NCBI GenBank assembly: GCA_023101725.1 | Contig: JALJCO010007904.1 | Coordinates: 1-64,000, forward strand | Origin: Atherinomorus stipes | Lineage: Eukaryota > Chordata > Actinopteri > Atheriniformes > Atherinidae | DNA: 64,000 nt | Direction: 5' to 3' | Shown here: positions 33,791-45,900 of the stretch, in pieces | Layout of the letters: each line of letters starts with the position of its first letter | How positions within the stretch are numbered: position 1 is the first letter of the stretch | The notes under the pieces: generated by a model | Database searches by the model: none | Seen by the model: the letters and a program-made list of their open reading frames with translations, nothing else | Told to the model about the DNA's origin: nothing | Position numbers and translations under genes: made by a program

Positions 33791-36700
33791 GGGGGGGTGT
33801 CGTTCACACACCATGCAGGAGGAGGCTCCAGAGGCACCAGCGCAGATCATCAAGTTGGTGATCTTGCTTCCCCAGTAACGCTGGCAGTCGCTGTTGGTGA
33901 GGAGGGGCAGAGCAGCCTGCTGCAGGAGGGCGGGGGTGTTGGGGGCTGCAACACGCACACGTTAACACATTAACACACATGTTAGCACACAAACAGTAAC
34001 ACGTTAACACACATGTTAACACACATGTTTACACACAAACAGTAACACGTTAACACACATGTTAACACACAAACAGTAACACGTTAACACACATGTTAAC
34101 ACACATGTTAACACACAAACAGTAACACGTTAACACACATGTTAACACACATGTTTACACACAAACAGTAACACGTTAACACACATGTTAACACACATGT
34201 TAACACACAAACAGTAACACGTTAACACACATGTTAACACACAAACAGTAACACGTTCTCACACATGTTAACACACATGTTAACACACAAACAGTAACAC
34301 GTTAACACACATGTTAACACACAAACAGTAACACGTTAACACACATGTTAACACACAAACAATAACACGTTAACAGGGTTTCTGGTTTTTAGAAAAATCT
34401 CCAGCTTCATCAAATCTAGTTTTCTTAGGATTGTGTGAGAGGCCATTCTACCCTCTGATTGGCCGGAGAGGCCATTCTACCCTCTGATTGGCTGGAGAGG
34501 CCATTCTACCCTCTGATTGGCCTCAGACGCCATTCTACCCTCTGATTGGCTGGAGAGGCCATTCTACCCTCTGATTGGCTGGAGAGGCCATTCTACCCTC
34601 TGATTGGCCTCAGACGCCATTCTACCCTCTGATTGGCCTCAGACGCCATTCTACCCTCTGATTGGCTGGAGAGGCCATTCTACCCTCTGATTGGCCGGAG
34701 AGGCCATTCTACCCTCTGATTGGCTGGAGAGGCCATTCTACCCTCTGATTGGCCGGAGAGGCCATTCTACCCTCTGATTGGCCTCAGACGCCATTCTACC
34801 CTCTGATTGGCTGGAGAGGCCATTCTACCCTCTGATTGGCCGGAGAGGCCATTCTACCCTCTGATTGGCTGGAGAGGCCATTCTACCCTCTGATTGGCCG
34901 GAAAGGCCATTCTACCCCCTGATTGGCTGGAGAGGCCATTCTACCCTCTGATTGGCTGGAGAGGCCATTCTACCCTCTGATTGGCCGGAGAGGCCATTCT
35001 ACCCTCTGATTGGCCGGAGAGGCCATTCTACCCTCTGATTGGCCTCAGACGCCATTCTACCCTCTGATTGGCCTCAGACGCCATTCTACCCTCTGATTGG
35101 CTGGAGAGGCCATTCTACCCTCTGATTGGCCGGAGAGGCCATTCTACCCTCTGATTGGCTGGAGAGGCCATTCTACCCTCTGATTGGCCTCAGACGCCAT
35201 TCTACCCTCTGATTGGCTGGAGAGGCCATTCTACCCTCTGATTGGCCGGAGAGGCCATTCTACCCTCTGATTGGCCTCAGACGCCATTCTACCCTCTGAT
35301 TGGCCGGAGAGGCCATTCTACCCTCTGATTGGCTGGAGAGGCCATTCTACCCTCTGATTGGCCAGAGAGGCCATTCTACCGTCTGATTGGCTGGACAGGC
35401 CATTCTACCCTCTGATTGGCTGGAGAGGCAATTCTACCGTCTGATTGGCCGGAGAGCGTATTCTTCTCCCTGATTGGCCAGGGAGAGTTTTCTGCTTCCT
35501 GATTGGCCGGCCAGCTCACCGTTGTAGCGGGTCAGACCCCAGCCGGACGTCACGCACTTCATGCCTCCAGGGAAGTTGTCTCCGGTCTCGGCCACGCACA
35601 CGGGGGACACGCGCATGCCCAGCTGGGCGGGGCTCGCCAGCTTGATGAGCAGGATGTCGTTGTTGATGGTGTAGCCGTTGTAGTGGGGGTGCTTGAACAC
35701 CTGACAGGAAGTGACATCATCAGGCGCTGCTGCTAAGCAGGAAGACGACGCGAGGTGATGGAAGGATGATGATGCTCACCTTGCCGACCTTCATCACCTG
35801 GATGTCCTCAGCGTTGGAGGAACGATCGTGTTCTCCCAGGATCACACGGTGGGATGTCCTGCGGGACAGACGATGACATCACTGCCTGTTCCATCTGGAC
35901 AGGTAGAGGACAGGACAGGTGGAGGATAGATGGAGGACAGGTGGAGGACAGATGGAGGACAGGTGGAGGACAGGTGGAGGATAGATGGAGGACAGGTGAA
36001 GGAGAGGACAGGTGGAGGAGAGGACAGGTGGAGGATAGGTGGAGTATAGATGGAGGAGAGGACAGGTGGAGGATAGATTTAGGACAGGTGAAGGATAGGA
36101 CAGGTGGAGGAGAGGACAGGTGGAGGACAGGTGGAGGACAGGTGGAGGACAGGTGAAGGAGAGGACAGGTGGAGGAGAGGACAGGTGGAGGATAGGTGGA
36201 GTATAGATGGAGGAGAGGACAGGTGGAGGATAGATTTAGGACAGGTGAAGGATAGGACAGGTGGAGGAGAGGACAGGTGGAGGACAGGTGGAGGACAGGT
36301 GGAGGATAGATGGAGGACAGGTGGAGGAGAGGACAGGTGGAGGATAGGTGGAGTATAGATGGAGGATAGGACAGGTGGAGGACAGGTGGAGGGCAGGTGG
36401 AGGACAGCTGGAGGACAGGTGGAGGACAGGTGGAGGATAGGTGGAGTATAGATGGAGGATAGGACAGGTGGAGGACAGGTGAAGGATAGATGGAGGACAG
36501 ATGGAGGACAGGTGGAGGACAGATGGAGGACAGGTGGAGGACAGATGGAGGACAGATGGAGGACAGGTGGAGGACAGATGGAGGACAGATGGAGGACAGG
36601 TGGAGGACAGGTGGAGGATAGGTGGAGTATAGATGGAGGATAGGACAGGTGGAGGACAGGTGAAGGATAGATGGAGGACAGATGGAGGACATATGGAGGA

Positions 36701-37828
36701 CAGATGGAGGACAGATGGAGGACAGGTGGAGGACAGATGGAGGACAGGTGGAGGACAGATGGAGGACAGATGGAGGACGGGTGGAGGACAGGTGGAGGAC
36801 AGGTGAAGGACAGATGAAGGACAGACGGAGGATGGGTGGAGGACAGGTGGAGGACGGGTGGAGGACAGATAGAGGACAGGTGGAGGACAGATAGAGGACA
36901 GATGGAGGACAGGTGGAGGACAGATGGAGGACAGGTGGAGGACAGATTGAGGACAGGTGGAGGAGACTTGGAGGACAGATGGAGGACAGGTGGAGGACAG
37001 ATGGAGGACAGGTGGAGGACGGGTGGAGGACGGGTGGAGGACAGGTGGAGGACGGGTGGAGGACGGGTGGAGGACAGATAGAGGACAGGTGGAGGACAGA
37101 TAGAGGACAGGTGGAGGAGACTTGGAGGACAGATGGAGGACAGGTGGAGGACAGATGGAGGACAGGTGGAGGAGACTTGGAGGACAGATGGAGGACAGGT
37201 GGAGGACAGATGGAGGACAGATGGAGGACAGGTGGAGGACAGATGGAGGACAGGTGGAGGACAGATGGAGGACGGGTGGAGGACAGGTGGAGGACGGGTG
37301 GAGGACAGGTGGAGGACGGGTGGAGGACAGATAGAGGACAGGTGGTAGGACGGGTGGAGGAGACTTGGAGGACAGATGGAGGACAGATGGAGGACAGGTG
37401 GAGGACAGATGGAGGACAGGTGGAGGACGGGTGGAGTACCTGACGTTGCAGTGGGCGGCGGTCACCACCCAGTTCTCGTTGATGAGAGAACCTCCACAGA
37501 AGTGGAAGCCGGTGTAATCCTGAAACGAGGATGATGATGGTGAGGAGAATGATGATGATGATGATGATGAAGAGCACCTGTACCTGTGTGTGTTTACCTG
37601 CAGAGACACCTGCCAGGGCCAGGAGTGAGGCACGGCCTCCTCACCGTTCACGATACGGGAGTACCCGGTGATGACGGGGGGGATGGCGGGGGTGCCGCAA
37701 CCTGATGATGTCATCATTACATCATTACAACCAACCAATCAGCATTAGTCACAGAAGCTCCATCAATGAGTCTCACCGTAGGCGGCGCCGGCGAAGGCGA
37801 GGCAGGAGAGGATCCACAGGTAGGCCAT
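33553..37828 (-). CDS. ctrb: chymotrypsinogen, A-type (minus-strand paralog)
   Basis: Secreted pancreatic serine protease zymogen that cleaves after aromatic residues. Seven exons: 37777-37828, 37598-37701, 37440-37519, 35780-35858, 35520-35700, 33812-33945 and 33553-33714. All junctions are GT-AG and in phase, giving 792 nt and 263 residues, the normal family length. The signal peptide is [18 protein letters not shown]. The propeptide starts CGTPAI, and activation cleaves at YSR before [19 protein letters not shown]. Catalytic residues are His in TAAHC (exon 3), Asp in NNDILL (exon 5) and Ser in GDSGGP (exon 7). Specificity residues read Ser189, Gly216 and Gly226, a chymotrypsin-A-like S1 pocket. 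Introns 3 and 5 are filled with minisatellite. The gene is head-to-head with the paralog at 49005. The symbol is family-level; the exact paralog number is not assigned. Confidence 0.96.
33761..33797. repeat. (TG)n and poly(G) microsatellite in intron 6
   Basis: About 14 TG dinucleotides followed by about 10 G, in the 97-bp intron between the last two exons of the minus-strand chymotrypsinogen gene. On the transcript this is a C-run and (CA)n about 15 nt after the 5' splice site. Confidence 0.9.
33958..34374. repeat. about 34-bp 'gttaac' minisatellite in intron 5
   Basis: Copies of acacgttaacacacatgtta followed by acacacaaacagta, some with an additional acacatgttaac block. They start next to the exon 6 acceptor on the minus strand. 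Confidence 0.92.
34441..35452. repeat. 29-bp minisatellite in intron 5
   Basis: About 35 copies of ccattctaccctctgattgg followed by ctggagagg, ccggagagg or cctcagacg. Copies become degenerate over the last 60 bp before the exon 5 donor (35519), where 'ctgattggcc' words persist. Each unit holds an inverted CCAAT pentamer. Confidence 0.95.
35897..37436. repeat. 11-bp minisatellite filling intron 3
   Basis: About 140 copies of acaggtggagg or acagatggagg, with acgggtggagg and gagacttggagg variants. It covers nearly all of the 1,580-bp intron 3 of the minus-strand chymotrypsinogen gene. In transcript sense it begins within about six bases of the exon 3 donor (CAG then GTACTCCACC). Each aggtg or agatg unit contains a CANNTG E-box. 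Confidence 0.95.
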
Positions 37829-37860
37829 GGCTCGATCATGCCTGCTCGCCGCCGCCGCCG

Positions 37861-37950
37861 GCTTTTATTCACCCCCCAGGCTCCTGATTGGACGGCGCGG
37901 GGGCGTCTTATCAGGGTGTGGGAGGTGCAGCAGGTGCGTTTGTTTTTCCA
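37861..37950 (-). promoter_or_regulatory. ctrb: chymotrypsinogen promoter: TATA box and PTF1-like site
   Basis: On the minus strand a TATA box (gaataaaagc, 37861-37870) lies 33 bp before the initiator ATG, leaving a very short leader. At 37931-37950 caggtg is followed six bases later by tttttcca. This has the E-box plus TC-box form bound by the acinar factor PTF1 (PTF1A/RBPJL), known to drive exocrine pancreas genes. A CCAAT box (ctgattgg) lies at about 37885. An ATG at 37839, out of frame, would be in the leader only if transcription starts upstream of it. Confidence 0.6.
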
Positions 37951-38159
37951 CCAGGGAACACCGAGGTCACACGAGTGGAAGAGAACATGTGAAAGAGAGA
38001 AGAAGAAGAATCAACTTCATTAATTCCTTTTGATTGATCAGCCTGACAGTGACCTTTCACCTTGTACCAGATTACCGATGACATCACCAGATAACGGATT
38101 ACATCACCAGATTACTTTATCACAGTCCTGATGGAGTCAAAGTATATATATATATGTAT

Positions 38160-38720
38160 ATATTAAATTTTTTCAATTCAATCTTTATTTCAGACTCACA
38201 CAGGTCCATATTTAAAAAGAAACAAAAACACACACACTCACAATATATAAAATATATAAAATATAAAAACCATCTATAATCCATATAAGCACTTTCTCCA
38301 GTGCTTCCACAGTCCAGAATGGTATCGAACACCGCTTCTCTTTGGCATTGTTAAAGCCAAGACAAAGTCATTCTTAGAACCCTCCAATCGCATTATAAAT
38401 CTATATACAAAATTTCTGATTACGGCATGCAAAGTGGGGACACAGTTCTGTACAAACAGTTGACTGGCACTCGTCCATCGAGGGACCTTCAGAAGGATTC
38501 GAAGAGCATCATTAAATGCAACTTGCAACTTATTAAATTTAGCTTTACTGTAACTGCACCACAAGTGGGCAGTATACAGTGGTGTACAGTAGGTTTTAAA
38601 CAAGGCAATTTTAACCTCACAAGAACACATACTAAATTTGCGTGCCAGTGTATTTGCTTGTGCGTACAATTTAGAACACTGTCTCTGTATATCATCATCA
38701 TCACAGAGGTCATTCCTGAT
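38160..38720 (-). mobile_element. non-LTR retrotransposon, 3' fragment
   Basis: The minus strand encodes about 150 residues including LFKTYCTPLYTAHLW, LQVAFNDALRILLKVPRW and GLWKHWRKCLYGL before a stop at 38274. This is the conserved C-terminal region after the reverse transcriptase of a widespread fish LINE. A 3' UTR follows with ctgaaataaagattgaattg near 38165-38190. The 5' part is missing, ending at an (AT)n tract near 38725. The frame is intact across the fragment, so it is fairly young, but it cannot mobilise by itself. Confidence 0.8.
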
Positions 38721-38749
38721 GACAATATATATATATATATATTTGTATT

Positions 38750-39113
38750 TTGGGCTATAATCAAAGTTAAGGTGGTATTTTAAGGCTATAATCAAAGTTA
38801 AGGTGGTATTTTTGGGCTATAATTAAACTAAAGGTGGTATTTTTGGGCTATAATTGAACTAAAGGTGGTATTTTTGGGCTATAATTGAACTAAAGGTGGT
38901 ATTATTTTTGGGCTATAATCAAAGTTAAGGTGGTATTTTTGGGCTATAATTGAACTAAAGGTGGTATTTTTGGGCTATAATCAAAGTTAAGGTGGTATTT
39001 TTGGGATATAATTGAACTAAAGGTGGTATTATTTTTGGGCTATAATCAAAGTTAAGGTGGTATTTTTGGGCTATAATCAAAGTTAAGGTGGTATTTTTGG
39101 GCTATAATTGCGG
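38750..39113. repeat. 31-bp minisatellite
   Basis: About 12 copies of gggctataatcaaagttaag followed by gtggtattttt, with an 'attgaactaaagg' alternative and an occasional 'attattttt' length variant. It lies directly upstream of the truncated LINE fragment. Confidence 0.93.
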
Positions 39114-40180
39114 TTTTTTGTAGCAGACAATTTGAAGTGCTTGACATAGTGTTAAATCAAGGCAGCAGGGTGCAGGGAAAGCAATAAAACACATTTATGT
39201 AGGAAAAATGTGTAACAGAGATTTTAATAAAAAAGCATGACTCATCATAGAAAACTAAAACAAAGATTTACAGTTTTTCAATCACCAACAAGCGCTTCAG
39301 ATACTTTTTCTGAACTCTGAAATGAGACTCACACCTACAAAACACAACTGGCCAAATGGAAAATCTTTTTCTCAAAAACACATTTTGTTAAATACATAAT
39401 AACAGAACCCATTTTTGTCTGCACACTAACTTTTCCAAAACACTGGAGATCTGACTCAAAATGAAACTATTCTGTCAGAGAAAACACTTGTTCTCACTTC
39501 ACCTTTACTGGCTGTTGTAGACGTTACAGAAACTGCAGACTTTCATGTTTTAGCTTGACAAGAATTTGCATGAAAAACATGCAAACCCCTTTTTTCCGTG
39601 AAGTTCTTGGTTGGGAATTGTCCACATGTCGTGTTCTCATTCAGAAACATTCCAATAAAAAGCAAATCATTTTTCAGGTACAGTAGAAAGACAGATTACA
39701 GTATGACAGAAAGGAGCCCTGTTCATCCATAATCACATAAGAACATTCCTGAATTAAACAACAACAGGAAAAAGCCCAGATAAGAAGGGGGGGGGGGGCG
39801 ATTTTAAAAAAAGAACAAACTGACTGTTTCTAATCTCTGTGTGATCAACACACCTGGATACTTGCTGACTTGTCAAGAATAGAAACGACCCCCCATTATA
39901 CCAACCAGCATTCATTTAGCAATAGTTTAACTACTTCTCTGAGTAAAATATCTCCTGAGAATAAATTGTGCCATCAGTTGGGTGACTTTTATATGAATCT
40001 GAGGCGCCCTCAGTCTTGTGCTTTTACTGACCACTTGAACGCCTCTCAGCTCCAAACCTACTAGAATTACAGCTGCAAAGAGAACTCTTATTGATGATAT
40101 AGTAACTAGTTCAGTCGAGGGAATGGGGATATAAGGTGTCCTGTCTGCTGATCTTCCTCATCACCTTCCCTTGTTCCACT
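39114..40180. other. AT-rich intergenic sequence, probable transposon remnants
   Basis: No gene or complete element. A poly(G) run lies near 39786-39798. From about 39860 the sequence may belong to the degenerate LINE that continues beyond the Tc1 insertion, but this is not certain. Confidence 0.45.
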
Positions 40181-40508
40181 TACAGTTGTGTGGAAAAGTT
40201 TTTTCCTCCTTCCTGATTTCTTTTTTTTCATGTTTGTCACTTAAATGTTTCAGATCATCAAACAAATTTAAATATTAGACAAAGATAACACAAGTAAACA
40301 CAAAATGCAGTTTTTAAATGAAGATTTTTTTATTAGTGAGGGGGTAAAAAAATCCAAACCTCCATGGTCCTGTGTGAAAAAGTGATTGCCCCCCTGTTAA
40401 AACATAAAGTAACTGTGGTTTATCATCTTTGGAAAGCTGAGTTCAGTTTCTCTATCCACATCCAGGCCTGATTACTGCCACACCTGTTCTCCATCAGAAA
40501 TCACTTAA

Positions 40509-40889
40509 AGTTATACTGTGTAACTTTTGGGCACTATGGACACTAAACCTGTAACTTCCCACAGATGCCACAACTGTCTCAAAATTAAACAGTCTGAGTC
40601 TGTGTTTTGGAAAAGTGTTGCAGACCACTTTGAAAAGCTGGTTTTTAAGTCATCAAGCCATGAATCAAAGCGCTCCAGGTTACATGATCTAATGAGAGAC
40701 GGCTCGCTCCTGAGAAGTTACAAAGCCTGGTTTTTGAGAATGGCAGCCCCCTTGGAGCAACGACATGCGTCAAGTGCTCTATATTGACTGCAGAAATCAG
40801 CTATAGTTACTTACATTAATAATAATGATAGAATATAATGTATCATAATATTTGGCTAACACTGGGTTCAAAAGTTACACGGTATCACT
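40509..40889. mobile_element. TTAA-flanked MITE nested in the Tc1 element
   Basis: Flanked by TTAA at 40505-40508 and 40890-40893. The ends agttatactgtgtaactttt and, inverted, agtgataccgtgtaactttt match at 17 or more of 20 positions. TTAA duplication is typical of piggyBac and Kolobok superfamilies; Kolobok is my preferred reading from the ends, but it is not proven. A frame in the body (about 40527-40787) shows no transposase feature. Confidence 0.85.
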
Positions 40890-40949
40890 TTAAATAGGAC
40901 CTGCCTGACAAAGTGAAGTAGACCAAAAGATCCTCCAAAGCTAGACATC

Positions 40950-41975
40950 ATGCTGCCATCCAAAGAAATTCAGGAACAAATGAGAAACAAAGTCATTGAG
41001 ATCCATCAGTCTGGAAAAGGTTCCAAAGCCATTTCTAAAGCTTTGGGACTCCAGAGAACCACAGTGAGAACCATTATCCACAAATGGTGAAAACATGGAA
41101 CAGTGGTGAACCTTCCCAGGAGGGGCCGGCCGACCAAAATGACCCCAAGAGCACAGCGACGACTCATCCAAGAGGTCACAAAAGACCCCAGAACAACATC
41201 CAAGAACTGCAGGCCTCACTTGCCTCAATGAAGGTCAGTGTTCATGACTCCCCCATCAGAAAGAGACTGGGGGGCAAAAATGGCTGCATGGCAGAGTTCC
41301 AAGACCAAAACCACTGCTGAGCAAAAAGAACATAAAGGCTCGTCTCAGTTTAGCCAGAAAGCATCTTGATGATCCCCAAGACTTTTGGGAAAATACTCTG
41401 TGGACTGACGAGACAAAAGTGGAACTTTCTGGAAGGTGGAGGTCCCATTACATCTGGCGTAAAAGTAACACGGCATTTCAGAAAAGGAACATCATAGCAA
41501 CAGTAAAACATGGTGGTGGTAGTGTGATGGTCTGGGGCTGTTTTGCTGCTTCAGGACCTGGAAGACTTGCTGTGGTAAATGGAACCATGAATTCTGCTTC
41601 TACCAAAAAATCCTGAAGGAGAACGTCCGGCCATCTGTTGGTGACCTCAAGCTGAAGCGCACTTGGGTTCTGCAGCAGAACAATGATCCAGAACACACCA
41701 GCAAGTCCACCTCTGAATGGCTTAAGAACAACAACATGAAGACTTTGGAGTGGCCTAGTCAAAGCCCCCACCTGAATCCCATTGAGATGCTGTGGCATGA
41801 CCTTAAAAAGGCGGTTCATGCTGGAAAAGCCTCCAATGTGGCTGAATTACAACAATTCTGCAAAGATGAGTGGAACAAAATTCCTCCACAGCGCTGTAGA
41901 AGACTCACTGCCAGTTATCACAAACGCTTGATGCAGTTGTTGCTGCTAAGGTGGAACAACCAGGTATTAGGTTTA
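40950..41975 (+). pseudogene. Tc1 transposase, inactivated
   Basis: The reading begins MLPSKEIQEQMRNKVIEI and continues with a helix-turn-helix region (GSKAISKALGLQRTTVRTII). An in-frame TGA then replaces the usual Arg codon in HKW(stop)KHGTVV near 41089. Further frame changes follow. Later conserved pieces are VKHGGGSVMVWGCFAASGPG (about 41506-41565), with the second Asp region just after it, and WPSQSPHLNPIEMLWHDLKK (about 41751-41810), which carries the third acidic position. Stops and shifts make it non-functional. Confidence 0.88.
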
Positions 41976-42185
41976 GGGGAAGATCACTTTTTCACACAGG
42001 GACATGGAGGGTTGGATTTTCCCCCCTTACTGATAAAAATCTTCATTCAAAAACTGCATTTTCTGTTTACTTGTGTTATCTTTGTCTCACATTGAAATTA
42101 GTTTGATGATCTGAAACATTTAAGTAACAAACATGCAAAAAATCAGAAATCAGGAAGGAGGCAAAAACTTTTTCACACAGCTGTA

Positions 42186-42698
42186 GCTCCTACTGTTAGT
42201 CCTTGTAAAAACGCAAAGCCAGTAGTCTCTTATAGTAACTTCAGCCAGGCAAATACAACAGAGCTCATCAGGTCCCTCTCTGAAAATTCTTGGCATCCAG
42301 TGGAAATGGAAGATGATGCCCAGAAAGCATATGCTGTATTTTATGAATTATTTTCCAAACTAAACTCCGAACTGCTAAGAGGCAATATCATAAAACCAAA
42401 TTTAATGAGTCTGGTAACAACATGAAGTCAACCTGGACAAGTATAAAAAGACTCCTTGCTATACGATGGTATGTGATGAATTTCAGGGGGAACTGGAAAG
42501 TCAGATAGTAACTGACCCTGTTGAAATTGCTGATGGATTTAATCATTTGTTTGTTAACACTGGACCCTCACTAGCTGCTAATATACCCACTGCTCAATGA
42601 GATTTCCTGAAAGACAGGCTCCCCTCAAACATTTCAGGTTCAGGATAATCCAGAGGGCTGAGCTTGAGGACATTGTGGCCAAACTAAAACCTAAAGGA
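42186..42698 (+). mobile_element. degenerate LINE ORF2 fragment
   Basis: Plus-strand frames contain ENSWHPVEMEDDAQKAYAVF, VTDPVEIADGFNHLFVNTGP and, in another frame, RAELEDIVAKLKPKGPG. These match in order the linker between endonuclease and reverse transcriptase of L2/jockey-like LINEs (pattern 'I.N.FN.yF.n.Gp.LA...' then 'v...l..lK.kks.G.D'). Stops and shifts are present. The Tc1 element is inserted at its left side. Confidence 0.65.
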
Positions 42699-42880
42699 CC
42701 AGGGGTCTCATTTATAAACTGTGCTAGGATCTTTACTAAAAGTCTACTTACGCCCAAAACCACAAGATTGCATACGCCAAAAAATATTCAGATTTATAGA
42801 AAAGCAGGTTCTCCTTCATAAATTACATTCTTCCTGGAAGTTTGTGCAGGTGAATTAGGCCCTGCCCCCTTCGCATTATC
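42699..42880. mobile_element. DNA transposon/MITE fragment ('ggggtctcatttataaac' type)
   Basis: ggggtctcatttataaactg followed by cttactaaaagtctacttacg-like words and 'gcatacgcc' resembles a common fish MITE that starts this way. No right terminus is seen before the 34-bp array. The call rests on general resemblance only. Confidence 0.35.
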
Positions 42881-42944
42881 AGTCCAGTTTAATGTCCCTA
42901 TGTCCCGATGCGGGGCAGCATTATCAGTCCAGTTTAACATCCCG

Positions 42945-45900
42945 GTGGACCAGTTTACCCAGCATACCTCAGCTGTGTGTGGACCAGTTTACCCAGCATA
43001 CCTCAGCTGTGTGTGGACCAGTTTACCCAGCATACCTCAGCTGTGTTTGGACCAGTTTACCCAGCATACCTCAGCTGTGTTTGGACCAGTTTACCCAGCA
43101 CACCTCAGCTGTGTGTGGACCAGTTTACCCAGCATACCTCAGCTGTGTTTGGACCAGTTTACCCAGCATACCTCAGCTGTGTGTGGACCAGTTTACCCAG
43201 CACACCTCAGCTGTGTTTGGACCAGTTTACCCAGCATACCTCAGCTGTGTTTGGACCAGTTTACCCAGCACACCTCAGCTGTGTGTGGACCAGTTTACCC
43301 AGCACACCTCAGCTGTGTTTAGACCAGTTTACCCAGCACACCTCAGCTGTGTTTAGACCAGTTTACCCAGCACACCTCAGCTGTGTGTGGACCAGTTTAC
43401 CCAGCACACCTCAGCTGTGTGTGGACCAGTTTACCCAGCACACCTCAGCTGTGTGTGGACCAGTTTACCCAGCACACCTCAGCTGTGTTTGGACCAGTTT
43501 ACCCAGCACACCTCAGCTGTGTTTGGACCAGTTTACCCAGCACACCTCAGCTGTGTGTGGACCAGTTTACCCAGCATACCTCAGCTGTGTATGGACCAGT
43601 TTACCCAGCACACCTCAGCTGTGTTTGGACCAGTTTACCCAGCATACCTCAGCTGTGTGTGGACCAGTTTACCCAGCACACCTCAGCTGTGTTTGGACCA
43701 GTTTACCCAGCATACCTCAGCTGTGTTTGGACCAGTTTACCCAGCATACCTCAGCTGTGTGTGGACCAGTTTACCCCGCATACCTCAGCTGTGTGTGGAC
43801 CAGTTTACCCAGCATACCTCAGCTGTGTTTAGACCAGTTTACCCAGCACACCTCAGCTGTGTGTGGACCAGTTTACCCAGCACATCTCAGCTGTGTGTGG
43901 ACCAGTTTACCCAGCATACCTCAGCTGTGTGTGGACCAGTTTACCCAGCACACCTCAGCTGTGTTTGGACCAGTTTACCCAGCATATCTCAGCTGTGTTT
44001 GGACCAGTTTACCCAGCACACCTCAGCTGTGTGTGGACCAGTTTACCCAGAACACCTCAGCTGTGTGTGGACCAGTTTACCCAGCACACCTCAGCTGTGT
44101 TTGGACCAGTTTACCCAGCACATCTCAGCTGTGTTTGGACCAGTTTACCCAGAACACCTCAGCTGTGTGTGGACCAGTTTACCCAGCACACCTCAGCTGT
44201 GTTTGGACCAGTTTACCCAGCACACCTCAGCTGTGTGTGGACCAGTTTACCCAGCACACCTCAGCTGTGTGTGGACCAGTTTACCCAGCACACCTCAGCT
44301 GTGTATGGACCAGTTTACCCAGCACACCTCAGCTGTGTTTGGACCAGTTTACCCAGCATACCTCAGCTGTGTATGGACCAGTTTACCCAGCACACCTCAG
44401 CTGTGTTTAGACCAGTTTACCCAGCATACCTCAGCTGTGTGTGGACCAGTTTACCCAGCATACCTCAGCTGTGTTTAGACCAGTTTACCCAGCATACCTC
44501 AGCTGTGTGTGGACCAGTTTACCCAGCATACCTCAGCTGTCTTTGGACCAGTTTACCCAGCACACCTCAGCTGTGTTTAGACCAGTTTACCCAGCACACC
44601 TCAGCTGTGTGTGGACCAGTTTACCCAGCATACCTCAGCTGTGTGTGGACCAGTTTACCCAGCATACCTCAGCTGTGTGTGGACCAGTTTACCCAGCATA
44701 CCTCAGCTGTGTATGGACCAGTTTACCCAGCACACCTCAGCTGTGTGTGGACCAGTTTACCCAGCATACCTCAGCTGTGTTTGGACCAGTTTACCCAGCA
44801 CACCTCAGCTGTGTTTAGACCAGTTTACCCAGCACACCTCAGCTGTGTGTGGACCAGTTTACCCAGCACACCTCAGCTGTGTTTGGACCAGTTTACCCAG
44901 CATACCTCAGCTGTGTGTGGACCAGTTTACCCAGCACACCTCAGCTGTGTTTGGACCAGTTTACCCAGCATACCTCAGCTGTGTTTAGACCAGTTTACCC
45001 AGCATACCTCAGCTGTGTGTGGACCAGTTTACCCAGCACACCTCAGCTGTGTTTAGACCAGTTTACCCAGCATACCTCAGCTGTGTTTAGACCAGTTTAC
45101 CCAGCATACCTCAGCTGTGTTTGGACCAGTTTACCCAGCACACCTCAGCTGTGTATGGACCAGTTTACCCAGCACACCTCAGCTGTGTTTAGACCAGTTT
45201 ACCCAGCACACCTCAGCTGTGTGTGGACCAGTTTACCCAGCACACCTCAGCTGTGTGTGGACCAGTTTACCCAGCACACCTCAGCTGTGTTTAGACCAGT
45301 TTACCCAGCACACCTCAGCTGTGTGTGGACCAGTTTACCCAGCATACCTCAGCTGTGTTTAGACCAGTTTACCCAGCATACCTCAGCTGTGTTTAGACCA
45401 GTTTACCCAGCACATCTCAGCTGTGTGTGGACCAGTTTACCCAGCATACCTCAGCTGTGTTTAGACCAGTTTACCCAGCATACCTCAGCTGTGTTTAGAC
45501 CAGTTTACCCAGCACATCTCAGCTGTGTTTAGACCAGTTTACCCAGCACATCTCAGCTGTGTGTGGACCAGTTTACCCAGCACACCGTCGCTGTGTTTAG
45601 ACCAGTTTACCCAGCATACCTCAGCTGTGTGTGGACCAGTTTACCCAGCATACCTCAGCTGTGTGTGGACCAGTTTACCCAGCATACCTCAGCTGTGTTT
45701 AGACCAGTTTACCCAGCATACCTCAGCTGTGTTTAGACCAGTTTACCCAGCATACCTCAGCTGTGTTTAGACCAGTTTACCCAGCATACCTCAGCTGTGT
45801 TTAGACCAGTTTACCCAGCACACCTCAGCTGTGTGTGGACCAGTTTACCCAGCATACCTCAGCTGTGTTTAGACCAGTTTACCCAGCACACCTCAGCTGT

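Larger units (their letters stand above)
40183..42183 (+). mobile_element. Tc1/mariner transposon, about 2.0 kb
   Basis: The inverted ends are cagttgtgtggaaaagtttt on the left and cagctgtgtgaaaaagtttt on the right (reverse complement). They are flanked by TA on both sides (40181-40182, 42184-42185), the Tc1/mariner target duplication. The sub-terminal regions also match in inverted orientation (cctccttcctgatttc). It carries a decayed transposase and a nested TTAA-flanked MITE at 40509-40889; without that insert it would be about 1.62 kb, a normal Tc1 size. Confidence 0.92.
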
